DNA of 64,000 nt from Paramacrobiotus metropolitanus (lineage: Eukaryota; Tardigrada; Eutardigrada; Parachela; Macrobiotidae), in NCBI RefSeq assembly GCF_019649055.1, contig NW_026570392.1, forward strand, positions 124,001-188,000, read 5' to 3'. This document shows positions 13,101 to 25,200 of the stretch, in pieces. The notes under the pieces are model-generated. The model did no database searches. It was not told the origin of the DNA and saw only the letters and a program-made list of their open reading frames with translations. A program made the translations under genes and the position numbers. Positions within the stretch are counted from its first letter, which is position 1. Every line of letters begins with the position of its first letter.

Positions 13101-14418
13101 GTACGTTCCACACGGTTTAATCTTTAGCCATTTTTATTTCGGTGCCAGTTTTTTTTCGGGACAGTACTACATGATTCCGCGCAGCAGTTCAGATTCGGTA
13201 TAGGATTGTGTAGTGCAATGGCTCTGATTCACTTAAATACAATACTCACCGTTGAAAAATCATTAATACTTTCAGACATATTGCTGGTAACTCTTCCACA
13301 ATTTTTCATATTAAGTCTGATTAATTTGATTTTTAAGAAGTATTGTATTGGTTAATGCGGTTAATTGTTTGCTTTATCAGCTTACTTTTTCAATTTATTT
13401 GTTTATTCACTTTGAGCGTTTTTGTAATTGGTATGTAGTATGAGCGCGCTGGCACTTTGGTGCGGGATAAAACGATTGATAATTGACCAGTTACGAGTAC
13501 ATATGCTGTTACATTCAATAATACCGTATAATTATGTATTTATGAGTAAATAATTGCATGGTTAGTTTTATCTCCAGGTTGATTAACAAAATAAATTTAC
13601 GGTGTAAATGATTTTTATTAAATGCATTCTTTTATCAGGAAGGCGAAATTCTTCAGTATTCTTAGCCGTTTTTATTTCAGTGCCGTGTTGTTTATTCAAT
13701 TCTGGACGGTACTAAGTACGAGTACGACGCAGCAGTGCATTTCTGATTTGAGTATAAGGTGATGTAGTGCAACGGCTCTGTGCCAGGGGGTCCCTTGGAC
13801 GCTAGCATTGATTTATCAGTAGCAAATCTCATGCCCGATATTGCAAGCTGGTGAATCAAATAACGTTAAATGTTAAACTTATGTTTAGGATTATTACTTA
13901 TTTGCTGTATGAGTTTAATTTGTTGTTACCTAATTATTTATTTATTTAATAAGTTTTCGTTGTGATTTATTATGTAGAGTAGAGACATGCAGAGTGAGTG
14001 CGCTTATAATTTTGTTGCACATTATAAGCTAATCGATAATTAGCAGAAGTGCATGAAAAATTGAAAATTATTGGATCATTTTAGGATAATTTTTTAGTTA
14101 ATTTGATTAATTAATTTACTGTGTAATTATGACGTTGCTCTTTGTAAATGATTTTGACAAATGCATTCCTTCGATAATAGGAAGGCGAAATTCCACAGTA
14201 TCTGGAAGGAGGACCAGGATCAAGCCCGTCTCGATCAGGAGACCGGTGTCAGCCGGCCGAACGTCAACGCCGAACTCTTCCCCATCAGTATGCCCGATCC
14301 CATCTACGATCCGGAGGAGGACGAGGACAAGGGAGACGAACGCAACGGGACGCCGGCGCTGCCCTTCGAGCAGCCCACCCGGTCCAATTCCGACGTACTG
14401 GTGCAGTTGGAAGCGTGA
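4189..14418 (+). CDS. XPR1: XPR1-type phosphate exporter (SPX-EXS protein)
   Basis: XPR1 exports inorganic phosphate across the plasma membrane; its cytosolic SPX domain senses inositol pyrophosphates. Fourteen exons fit: 4189-4257, 4360-4411, 5208-5336, 5898-6172, 6652-6753, 6864-6944, 6999-7077, 8243-8511, 9318-9497, 10603-10756, 11403-11600, 12171-12480, 12927-13100 and 14181-14418. All have GT-AG boundaries with matching phases, for 2310 nt (769 aa; human XPR1 is about 696). The protein opens [15 protein letters not shown]. The SPX domain (about residues 1-235) contains [19 protein letters not shown] and the lysine cluster [10 protein letters not shown] at about 165-175. Membrane segments begin in exon 7. 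The transmembrane and EXS parts carry [47 protein letters not shown] and [20 protein letters not shown]. The acidic tail is lineage-specific. No frame break or missing key segment was seen. Confidence 0.95.
5605..5670. repeat. Short T-rich tandem repeat in XPR1 intron 3
   Basis: About five imperfect copies of a unit like TTTTTTATGGCTG run through this stretch of the intron between exons 3 and 4. It is a simple local expansion with no coding potential. Confidence 0.55.
10840..11390. repeat. Degenerate tandem repeat in XPR1 intron 10
   Basis: Imperfect units of the type TTTTTCTGGAATTATTTTG, followed by TAATATTTTAACAAGGT, recur about nine to ten times at roughly 45-60 bp spacing. The array fills most of the intron between exons 10 and 11. 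Minus-strand open frames in it read as repeated [10 protein letters not shown] or KYYKIIPEK strings and are artefacts of the repeat, not genes. Confidence 0.7.
13597..13800 (+). repeat. Decayed duplicate of the exon 14 boundary inside XPR1 intron 13
   Basis: The stretch GTAAATGATTTTxxxAAATGCATTC followed by GGAAGGCGAAATTC occurs both here (about 13604-13650) and at the true exon 14 start (14147-14192). The sequence after it, TTAGCCxTTTTTATTTC and onward to TGTAGTGCAAxGGCTCTG, repeats the start of intron 13 (13127-13222). The intron has therefore been internally duplicated, and this is a second acceptor context. If spliced from exon 13 it would give an open frame of about 42 codons ending at a TGA near 13760. 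Use as an alternative last exon is possible but not supported by conservation. Confidence 0.55.
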
Positions 14419-14461
14419 AATTTATTGTTTTGATGATGCGGACTATCGAAGGAATCCCTTG

Positions 14462-14690
14462 CCAGTTTTTGACGAATTATCTGCGGATTTTTTTGCCATT
14501 TTTCTGATGAAATATCCGTGGATTAATGTACCATTATTTGAAGAAATACAGTATCTGCTGAATATTTGGGCATTTTGCGAGAACAAAATTCTGCGGATTA
14601 TTTTGCCATTTTTCGACGAATTATCTGCGGATTATTGTGCCATTTTCTGACGAAATTTCCGTGTGTTATTTTGCCATTTTCCTGATGATT
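14462..14690 (+). repeat. Degenerate tandem repeat in XPR1 3' UTR
   Basis: Units like GACGAATTATCTGCGGATT followed by TTTTGCCATTTT recur four to five times just past the stop codon at 14416-14418. The array is probably transcribed in the 3' UTR. The long open frame crossing it is produced by the repeat and is not a gene. Confidence 0.6.
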
Positions 14691-17600
14691 TGTGTTTCAA
14701 TATGAGGACAGTCGAATGCGGAAATGGACGTCATTTTCCCCTGCAATCTCTCGGTCGGCAGCGATGTCCGGTGATTTTTTTAGCGGCAGCGCGTGGCCTG
14801 CGAATTTTGCGATGATAATGCTGTTTTTCTTTGATTTTTCTTGTGTCGCTGTACTCAACCGCTTCAAAGCCTTGTGGACGTTTTTTTCGGTTGATTTTAC
14901 GTTTACCCTTTAACTGTGCTGGTTTTTACGTTGCGTCGTTATTTTTTTCTTTGATTTGATGAGTAGTATTCTTTCCCCGCGCGGCTGTTTAGCTTTTATC
15001 CGGAAATTACGCTGAGCAATGCAGATTCAGATCGCTGTGACTGAATGGTTTTCATAATTTTTATATCTTTCATTTCGCGGTTATTGCGGCTCGTTTGCTG
15101 ATGAAATGATTAATGTTGAATGTGTTGAAACAAATAATAAATTGGAATCATGATTACAATAACTTAAATGGTGTGCTCGATTCTTATTCACGTAATAATC
15201 TCATAATTATGGCACTTTAATTAATTTTTTATGTGTGTGTAGTGTTTACTGAGCGGTGCTCGCTGATGAAAATAATTATTGTGGATAAACTGCAAATGCA
15301 AATTTTGCAAATGATGCAGATTATTCACGATTTTTTTATGACAGTTTGAATCGATCTATCTTACCAGATGGCTATTTAACAAATGCGTCAAGTTAGTTTC
15401 ATCACAGATTCACAGTCTACCATGGTTTCATTAATACGGCATAAAATTCGCAAATGAAAAATTTATCCCGAAAATGGCCTGACATTTTACGTGTAGGCGA
15501 TTATCTGATTAAGCTTGCGGTTAACATGCCAGTCCTGTGGTCGCTACACTACGATAAATTTCGAAACTACTTTGTTATTAATGCGTTATTAATGTTATTA
15601 ATGCAGTACTTTGTTTATTAATGCGGGTGCTTCAGCGTTAAAACAGCATACTTTGTACATTAGCCGCAGATGACTATAGTGATTTCTATTAGTTTGAAAG
15701 TTTCCGTGGTACCTTAATTAGTGCCATCTACTGGGTCAGGCCATGTACCCTTTAGTAAATTAATTAATTTTAAATATTGTTAACGCCTATGCTCGAGAAA
15801 CGCCGACAAATGGTTTGGGGCAAATGGCCAGCCTCATTTTTGTGATAAACAATCAGAAGTTCACAGCAAAGAGTTCTTTTCGGCGACCGGGCATTCCGGC
15901 TTTTATAGTGCTATCTAGCTACATTTTAATCTTTTGGTTCGGTGCTGCCCACAAAGTCACGGGTGCACGGGTGCTAATGCGTGATGACTATTATTTATGT
16001 ACATTAGTTTATGTTAAATTCTTTATGGTATGATGAGCAAAATTGTATACGAATTTTTCTCTAATTCGAAACATGTGTACAAGTATCACTAAGGAAATTC
16101 AGCCAGTATGGCCGCTGTAATAGTTTGTGCTTAATAATACGAACGGATTCCCACTGCGCAATGCGCACTGCGTAAAGGAGACAGTTGCAAATAAGTAGGA
16201 ATAAAAATCTAAACAACGAGCGAAAAGCCACGCGTCACGGCGCCAGAAATGTAGTTACGCTAAAACAGCATCTGCATGGCTGAGTGCATTCCCGCACGCA
16301 AAAAAATGAACAGTGAAGGAAAACGCGATAATTATGGGAACGTTACATCCGCGCACACCGTTTTTCTTTTCGCGTATTTCCCATTCGTTTGTAAAAAAAT
16401 GCTTTGCTTTGTAAATTATAAAATTAATAACGATTAGAAACTGGTTGATTAAACAGAAGATTTTAGCGGTTTTTGCAATAAAATCGACTGTTAACTTCTC
16501 GCTCCGCGCGAAACTAGCACTCTACAGATACGAGTACTTTCCTAAATGAATTTTAAATCCCCGCGCGAAACATAGGTATAAAGGTCATCACGTTCTATAG
16601 TACACGTATGTGTTACGGAGATATTTTATCAATGAATAATAAACCATGCTCCAAGTAAGCTTTGTACAAGAAATTCGTAATAAATGTACTAGATTTTATA
16701 GGATTTCCAGTAATTCTCACAATACATAAACGTACGTGTGTCAGCTTCGCCCGAAAGTTCACATTTTCTGTAGGTTCAGTTCATGATATGCAGCGAAAAA
16801 TTCGTTTATAATACACAGAAGGCCGCCAGATACCATGCGCACCTTTGTCCGGGGAACGACAGATTCCCGTTGAACTGGACCGGAGTGCTGAGGACAAAGC
16901 ATTCCTGCTTAGTGGTCTCGATTGATCGGCGCCCCCATGCAGCACTCCAGCCGGGCTCCGGTGTGATCCGGTCGTGGTACGTGCAGCGTCAGTGTCGAGG
17001 CGCACCACTGGCGACCGTCGGCGCCGGCAATATGTGACGTATTGGTGTGGATCATCTGCGCCTGTCGGCTACTCTGTGGATGCGGCTATTTAGCGAAGGG
17101 CCGGGGCTCCGGCCGTCATTCTGCTGGGCGGATAAAGATTACCTTCGTGTTTCCACAGCACCGTACTCGGCTGCATCGCGTCGGCCCCGCACGCCAGATG
17201 GATTGTTTCAAGCAAAAACGGTCGCAGCATGTAACCTTAAGGGTGGGGAGAGTTTGAAGACAGTTCTGGCAGCGGCATACCGCCACCTTCGTGCACGGTG
17301 TACTAATTCGTGCACAGAATGTACTGATGCAAATTTATTCCGCTTCTTGGCCCTGCCTAAAAGCTGCAGCGATAACACAGCCACTATGTTACTTCTGCAA
17401 GCAAGGTCAAGTTCTGAATGAAATGAATGAATCTGAATGAATTGAATTTGCCAAGTTTTCCGCTGAGTTCAGCTAACAGTGTAACCGGGCACTGACCAGA
17501 ACCGGAAGATCCTACCGAATGAACGTTCGTCACCGGTGAAATAGTCTCGTTGTAATGAGCTACGAAAAAGTGCGAATGTGGTCATACAACTGCGAAGTGC

Positions 17601-17997
17601 CGGTATATGTTTTATAATATTTTTATCATATCCTTTCGAATCCGAATTAAAATTCGAAAGCAGCATCCAGCGGCTCGTCCAGTAAAGAAAATACTATAAT
17701 ATAAATGGAAGGGATCTTCTGATTTTTGACGTGGTCGTTTCAATGTTTGAACTGCAGGGTATGTACAGATACAGATGAGCTCAATAATGATCGTCAATTT
17801 CCACACAGCCAAACTCAACTTTATATTAATCTTCTCCGTTTCTAACCATAATGCAGTGTATACTCTCATAGAGAACCGACACTGCATGATCAATTTAAAT
17901 TCAAATGATTGTAACCTAATTCAGGTATGTAAAAAAACCAGTAACCGCCACCACTTGTCATCGATGACCTTTCAACTCGGCAACCTTTTAAATCGGC
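14691..17997. other. Gene-poor spacer with a possible Ig-domain remnant
   Basis: About 3.3 kb of mostly AT-rich DNA lies between XPR1 and the 91-bp array. The exception is a more GC-rich island at about 16790-17260. On its minus strand (about 17035-16890) a frame reads ASTLTLHVPRPDHTGARLEC, which resembles the E-to-F strand region of an immunoglobulin domain of cell-surface receptors. It ends at a stop within 10 residues, and in-frame stops lie upstream. I take it as a weak candidate for a decayed exon. Nothing else in the stretch is supportable. Confidence 0.3.
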
Positions 17998-20231
17998 AAC
18001 TCACATGTACGGCAACCGGCTTCGCCGGTGCCGCACATGCGAGTATATCAGCCGGGCTTGGCGGCCCCCGCTACTGGTACGACTGATAAACTCACATGTA
18101 CGGCAACCGGCTTCGCCGGTGCCGCACATGCGAGTATATCAGCCGGGCTTGGCGGCCCCGCTACTGGTACGACTGATAAACTCACATGTACGGCAACCGG
18201 CTTCGCCGGTGCCGCACATGCGAGTATATCAGCCGGGCTTGGCGGCCCCCGCTACTGGTACGACTGATAAACTCACATGTACGGCAACCGGCTTCGCCGG
18301 TGCCGCACATGCGAGTATATCAGCCGGGCTTGGCGGCCCCGCTACTGGTACGATTGATAAACTCACATGTACGGCAACCGGCTTCGCCGGTGCCGCACAT
18401 GCGAGTATATCAGCCGGGCTTGGCGGCCCCTGCTATTGGTACGACTGATAAACTCACATACGGCAACCGGCTTCGCCGGTGCCGCACATGCGAGTATATC
18501 AGCCGGGCTTGGCGGCCCCCGCTACTGGTACGATTGATAAACTCACATACGGCAACCGGCTTCGCCGGTGCCGCACATGCGAGTATATCAGCCGGGCTTG
18601 GCGGCCCCCGCTACTGGTACGATTGATAAACTCACATGTACGGCAACCGGCTTCGCCGGTGCCGCACATGCGAGTATATCAGCCGGGCTTGGCGGCCCCT
18701 TGCTACTGGTACGATTGATAAACTCACATGTACGGCAACCGGCTTCGCCGGTGCCGCACATGCGAGTATATCAGCCGGGCTTGGCGGCCCCCGCTACTGG
18801 TACGACTGATAAACTCACATGTACGGCAACCGGCTTCGCCGGTGCCGCACATGCGAGTATATCAGCCGGGCTTGGCGGCCCCCGCTACTGGTACGACTGA
18901 TAAACTCACATGTACGGCAACCGGCTTCGCCGGTGCCGCACATGCGAGTATATCAGCCGGGCTTGGCGGCCCCCGCTACTGGTACGACTGATAAACTCAC
19001 ATGTACGGCAACCGGCTTCGCCGGTGCCGCACATGCGAGTATATCAGCCGGGCTTGGCGGCCCCGCTACTGGTACGATTGATAAACTCACATGTACGGCA
19101 ACCGGCTTCGCCGGTGCCGCACATGCGAGTATATCAGCCGGGCTTGGCGGCCCCCGCTACTGGTACGACTGATAAACTCACATGTACGGCAACCGGCTTC
19201 GCCGGTGCCGCACATGCGAGTATATCAGCCGGGCTTGGCGGCCCCGCTACTGGTACGACTGATAAACTCACATGTACGGCAACCGGCTTCGCCGGTGCCG
19301 CACATGCGAGTATATCAGCCGGGCTTGGCGGCCCCCGCTACTGGTACGATTGATAAACTCACATGTACGGCAACCGGCTTCGCCGGTGCCGCACATGCGA
19401 GTATATCAGCCGGGCTTGGCGGCCCCCGTTACTGGTACGACTGATAAACTCACATGTACGGCAACCGGCTTCGCCGGTGCCGCACATGCGAGTATATCAG
19501 CCGGGCTTGGCGGCCCTGCTACTGGTACGATTGATAACTCACATGTACGGCAACCGGCTTCGCCGGTGCCGCACATGCGAGTATATCAGCCGGGCTTGGC
19601 GGCCCCGCTACTGGTACGACTGATAAACTCACATGTACGGCAACCGGCTTCGCCGGTGCCGCACATGCGAGTATATCAGCCGGGCTTGGCGGCCCCGCTA
19701 CTGGTACGACTGATAAACTCACATGTACGGCAACCGGCTTCGCCGGTGCCGCACATGCGAGTATATCAGCCGGGCTTGGCGGCCCCGCTACTGGTACGAT
19801 TGATAAACTCACATTTACGGCAACTGGCTTCGCCGGTGCCGCACATGCGAGTATATCAGCCGGGCTTGGCGGCCCCCGCTACTGGTACGACTGATAAACT
19901 CACATGTACGGCAACCGGCTTCGCCGGTGCCGCACATGCGAGTATATCAGCCGGGCTTGGCGGCCCCCGCTACTGGTACGACTGATAAACTCACATTTAC
20001 GGCAACTGGCTTCGCCGGTGCCGCACATGCGAGTATATCAGCCGGGCTTGGCGGCCCCCGCTACTGGTACGACTGATAAACTCACATGTACGGCAACCGG
20101 CTTCGCCGGTGCCGCACATGCGAGTATATCAGCCGGGCTTGGCGGCCCCCGCTACTGGTACGACTGATAAACTCACATGTACGGCAACCGGCTTCGCCGG
20201 TGCCGCACATGCGAGTATATCAGCCGGGCTT
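17998..20231. repeat. 91-bp GC-rich minisatellite, about 24.5 copies
   Basis: The unit begins AACTCACATGTACGG, and copies are 88 to 92 bp long and nearly identical. Each copy has a self-complementary core, ACCGGC TTC GCCGGT, extended by GGC/GCC around one bulged A, which gives a 9-bp stem. Variants are shared between near neighbours. Two adjacent copies (about 18451 and 18541) lack two bases in ACATGTACGG. Two copies (about 19813 and 19994) share the TTTACGGCAACTGG change. Length varies mainly in the run of C after GGCGG. The last copy is cut after GGGCTT at 20231. Open frames through the array, on both strands, are by-products of a unit length not divisible by three. Confidence 0.97.
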
Positions 20232-22230
20232 ACAGTCCACACAAAATATCCTGATCAACGCTCAGTTTTCCTTTCCGGCAGTGAAAAAAGCGGTAATATT
20301 ATACGATTGAATAAAGCATGAATAATTAGGTTTTATTAAAATATAATTGTCCATGTTGCGCACATCGAATATGTGGAGTGCTGACCGGCGAATTATGCGC
20401 TAATTATTTACACTGGAATATTATCCATATGAAGCGACAGTATAGCGTTGATCGAACATTCGTTCCCTTTCAACGGGAATATTTTACCCGTGATTTTGAA
20501 TGCCTTGTACCGGCACTCAAACAACTTAACACTGCTGCAACAGCATTCTGTAAATCTGTTTAAATAACAATTTGATCCGTGGACCAAAACATATAATCTG
20601 AAGGAAAGATTTTATAATTTCCTTGATGTTTTCCATTTTTAGATATTTTCTTTACTTAAAATTATAATTATGACAGTATTAACCAGACACTACTGCTACA
20701 AAATTAGGTACTACCAAAACATCCAATACCATCATTAGCGTTATTGAACTGTTTAACACGCGGCAAAGTGCCCAAAACTGCCGCCGCATTACCACGAACA
20801 ACGGCAATGCTGAAGGGCTTTTCTTTACTTATGCAGTTTACAGTAATTATATAGATAATGTTGTAGGTAAGTATTGCAACGCTCTGTTTGCGACTACAAA
20901 AATTCCAACAAAAATCGAAAAAAATTGAAAAATCAGAATAGCTACGATAACTTTGAACTGTGACATAATGCCACTAAATCGTGTTCTGGCGAAATTTTAA
21001 ATAAGCTATATTTTTTCCGAAGGAAAATTATAACACTGTTCACTGTAGTACCAGATTGTGGATAATAAATTCAACAATTATCTGCATTTTAAAAACATAA
21101 TAATGCAACCAGCTTTATCAAATATAATTTGAAATTTAACGAGCGGAGTCACTGTTGATCCACAAGTCAGCTCGTTTATCGAGACGGCCCGATAATATTA
21201 AATGCCCAGATAAAAACGAGGAAAAATCTTGAAAACTACAAGAAAAAAATTAATAATAGACTTAAAATCCACAAATTACGGTTTGTCATCTGACGGCATA
21301 ATTTAGTAAAACAGTTAATGACCTTTACAATACAGTCCCAGCAGTGCAGCAGTGTGTCGATTTTCCACGAAGAAACTTTCAGTGAATTCGTAAAACAATT
21401 TTTCTTTTAAATTTTAATGATTCAAGATTCGCCTCAATAACAATTCTACCAAAGAAACCAGTTTTTTGAAACTGCTAGTACAATACATAATCGAAATAAT
21501 ACTAACCGGAAGTAAACATGTACGACCGACCTCTAAATTCCTAAAAATATCATAAAATATATTCCGTCTTTCTATAAGTGAATGGAATAAAAACTGCCAA
21601 AGCAAATTAAGTGGCCTAAAATTTTAAAAAACTGGAAAATCCATCAGTATTTAAATACAAGGTATTAGTTTACAATGTTTTAATAAATCCAGCACTTTCT
21701 GTTTTTCATAATCGACATTTTGCAATATTTTTTCAAAATTTTTTTATCTATTAGATAATTTAAATTAAGTCAAAATGCACGAGCGCTTGCACCATTTAGG
21801 CTCAAATTGCTCCATTTACTTTTTCATTCTCTGCTACCGATTTAGATTTGACTTGCTCGTACAATCAGAGAGCGCCCGCTAATAAAAAAATTACGAAAAA
21901 AAGGCAATTTACTGAACGATGATTTTCACACCGGGAAAAAATAGCTAAATGAGTTCAAATAAAATAGGACAGAAAATAATAAATAAATAAAAAATAAAAT
22001 AATTTATTTGCGCCGGCAGAATGTAAATACTAAAGATGCAGTAACGAATTTCGTCGGCTCAGCGCATAAGCTCGCCTCTCCACGCTACTTCATCGCTCCT
22101 GATGATTTCATTGATTTGAATATTATTTTGATCATCATTTGTCACTCCTATTTTTCACCATTCTCTGTTTTCCAGTTTATTCCGTGTTGTTTTTTAGTTT
22201 CCGGATCCCTTGAGGTTTATTGTTTGTAAA
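20232..22230. other. Gene-poor spacer upstream of DPY19
   Basis: This AT-rich DNA lies between the 91-bp array and the DPY19 start codon. Its right end must contain the DPY19 promoter and 5' UTR. No TATA box is clear. Open frames such as 21414-21605 have AT-driven composition and no family resemblance. Confidence 0.5.
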
Positions 22231-25200
22231 ATGGACACGGGCCAGATTGTCAACTACATCCACGACATTCGCGCCCGTCTGACCAGCAAATGCTCGCTGC
22301 TGATGAAATCCCTGCACAGTGCGTCGTCGCGCTCATCGCCGCGAGCCAAAACTGGACGATCCGCGTCGCGCTCACCCTCCGCTGCGCGCAGCCCTTCCCG
22401 CAGCTTCCCCGCGCTGTTTTTCGCTGGGGTGGGCATCTTCGCGGGGGCCTCCATCTTCCACATGTGGCATCTGTCCAGTTTGTTTGAGAATGATCGGTTC
22501 TTTTCGCATTTATCACAGCTGGAACGGGAAATGACATTCCGTACGGAACAGGTGAGGGTTTATGTGGCGGATGCGGTGTGTGCCCCGTAGTGAAAGTGAA
22601 TGTTGCCGTATGTTTTACAGGGTCTGATCAGACAACGGTCGAGTTTAACTTTACGTGATCGCATTTTGTTTACTGGTTTTCTGTGGATTTTCCATTTTTC
22701 GAGGTGCTGAAATTTTCTGATAAAACAGTTTTGATTTTTTATCGTTTAGTGTTGTTTATTTGTCAGGAAAAAATAACTGGGAATGACTTGATGGGTGTTT
22801 ACGTCGTACCGCGCATCTGATCGTTTAATTTTTAAAAAAAATAATTTTGAAATGCATTATGCCTGATTTAAATTCTTTTAATCATTTTTAAACGAATAAA
22901 TAATTAATAATAATTTTTTCTGCCGTGTTAAATTGTGGCTAGATTTTTTTCTGTTTTTAGGGATTGTATTATTCGTTTTATAAACGTATTGTGGAGGCGC
23001 CGAGTTTCTTCAGCGGTGTGATGGAGATTATGCACGACACCAGCACGGAGTTTCCCAACGAAGTCAACTTTATTAATCGCTTCAATCTTTACCCAGAGGT
23101 ACGTACTTTCTGACGTTTTTCCATGATTTGGACTAAATTTCCAACAAGGTATTATCGGTTAGTTAAATTTGACCGAGGCGTCGTTTAGTAATTTGACGAG
23201 CTTGTGGTGACAGAATCACGACGAACTGGCTAAGCTAGGGAATGTTTTTTTGAATATCCCTATAAATTTCAAAATATGTTAAAAATTTAAAAAAGTATGA
23301 ATCATATTTTCAATTTATTGTCAAGCTACGTGTTACTGTTTACAATTTTCCAGCTTTGATGTTACTGGAACATCCTAGAATATATCAGATCCTCATGAGC
23401 CCGCACACTACGTTAGCTTGCAGTTTAATACTGCGAAATATATGCAGCCACGACTTGCGAGTAGCGCCGAGTACATCTTTTAGTAACATCTATTTGGGCA
23501 AATAAATCTTTCTATCTTTAAAAATATTCAAATTTTTAAAAAAAATGGAAATTTAGTGTGAAAAAATGAAAACTATGCTGGATAGATGTTCCTAGCCGGC
23601 ATCTACCGCATCTACGCCACCATCACCGAGTTCCTCGACATCACCACCGTGCAGTGTTTCCGCGTCAACCGCGGCGCCGGGCACTCCCCGGTGACGGCCT
23701 GCGTGGGCCTGGGCGATCCCTTCTACCTGTATTTACTGGGAGTGTTCGGTCTGAACGGTCTGCTATTGGGCGTCCTCTTTTTGACCGGCTGGCTGCTCAG
23801 CGAGAACATCGGCGGCGGGGTTATTACGTTGCTGTGCTTCTTGTTCAACCACGGGGAAGCCACGCGGGTCATGTGGACACCGCCGCTGCGCGAGAGCTTC
23901 GGCTATCCGTTTTTCGTCATGGAGATGCTGGCCGTGGCGTATCTTCTGAAGACGGGCTGTCGCAGCTGGCAGATGAGTGCGCTGGTGGGCGTGACGTCGG
24001 GATTGTTTATTCTGCAGTGGCAGGTTAGTATTTGTTTTTGTTTTTAGTTTATTTTTTTCTCGAATTTTACTCGGGAAGATGTGATTTTTCGAGGGTTTGA
24101 TACAAAACTTTACTAATTGTTTAGGCATGGTTGTCATATTTTAAGATTTGGGAAGGCTAGAAGGCTGTTAATTATTTTCCTTTACCTTTTATTTCAGCTT
24201 TATTCGGAAATTTTTGTTATTTATAATTATGGTCGTTAATTTGATTTTCAATTATGGTGGTAAATAATTGAGTTAATGCCTACTTATTTTGTACTTGCTT
24301 GGCGTTTTTTACCGACTGGTCGAAATTTTCTTTTAATTCTTTTTTAACATTACATATTTATCTCATGACTAGTTTAGAGCGACAATTGCGTTGGAATTGT
24401 TCTGTTTAAAAGTTAACATATTAATAATTAGTTGTTTTTCGACAAGTGGTTTACTTGTTTCCTAATTGGCAGTTTTTACCGATGGCGATAATACGCCATT
24501 TGTCACATTATTTTAAAAATTCCGGTTTTGTTGCTGTTCTGAAATTGATTAACGATTGGCAATTTTCACCGATTTGTCAACAATGTTTGTTTTCAAATTT
24601 TTAAAATTCTCCTTTGTTTTTTAGCGACTTCTAAAATTACTTTTAAAAATTTCGTAATTGGAATTTAAAATTTTTCTGATTTACTGATTTTTTTTTTGTT
24701 AAAAAACTTCCCATTTAAAATTCGGTTTTTCCGCAGTTCGCTCCCTTTGTCCTGCTGACGCAGATTGGCGTCCTGCTCTTCCTCTTCATTGCCTGCTACC
24801 TGGACTACTCCCTCCTGCGCGCCATCGTCCAGGGTTTATTCTACTCTTTAATGGCCTGTTATTTTCTCCTCTGTTGCAACTCCTTCCTCTTAACGTCCGC
24901 CTACGGCATCATCGTCATCGCGCTCTTCCTTTTGATGGAATTCTTCGCCGTCCGCAAGGTCCCGCTGGCCGAGCGTTTCGGCTACATGACGGGCTGGCAG
25001 ATGGCCGGGTTTATCGCGTGTGTGCTGCTGGTGCCGGTGTGGAAGATGGCGGTGGGCGGCGCGGATGATGCGCATATCTGGCAGATTGTCCGGGCCAAAT
25101 TCACCAGCTGGAAGAATTTCCACACCATGCTGTATATGTGTGCGCCGGAGTTTGATTTTCTTGGAGGTCAGTTGCTATATTCACTGCGGATTTGTTTGGT

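Noticed and set aside
14129-14650. A 173-codon frame overlapping XPR1 exon 14
   Set aside because: It is out of frame with the conserved XPR1 splice phase and runs into the 3' UTR repeat.
18005-20310. Many long open frames (up to 237 codons) of repeated RRCRTCEYISRAWRPPLLVRL type
   Set aside because: They arise from the 91-bp repeat in shifting frames, occur on both strands and have no flanking exons.
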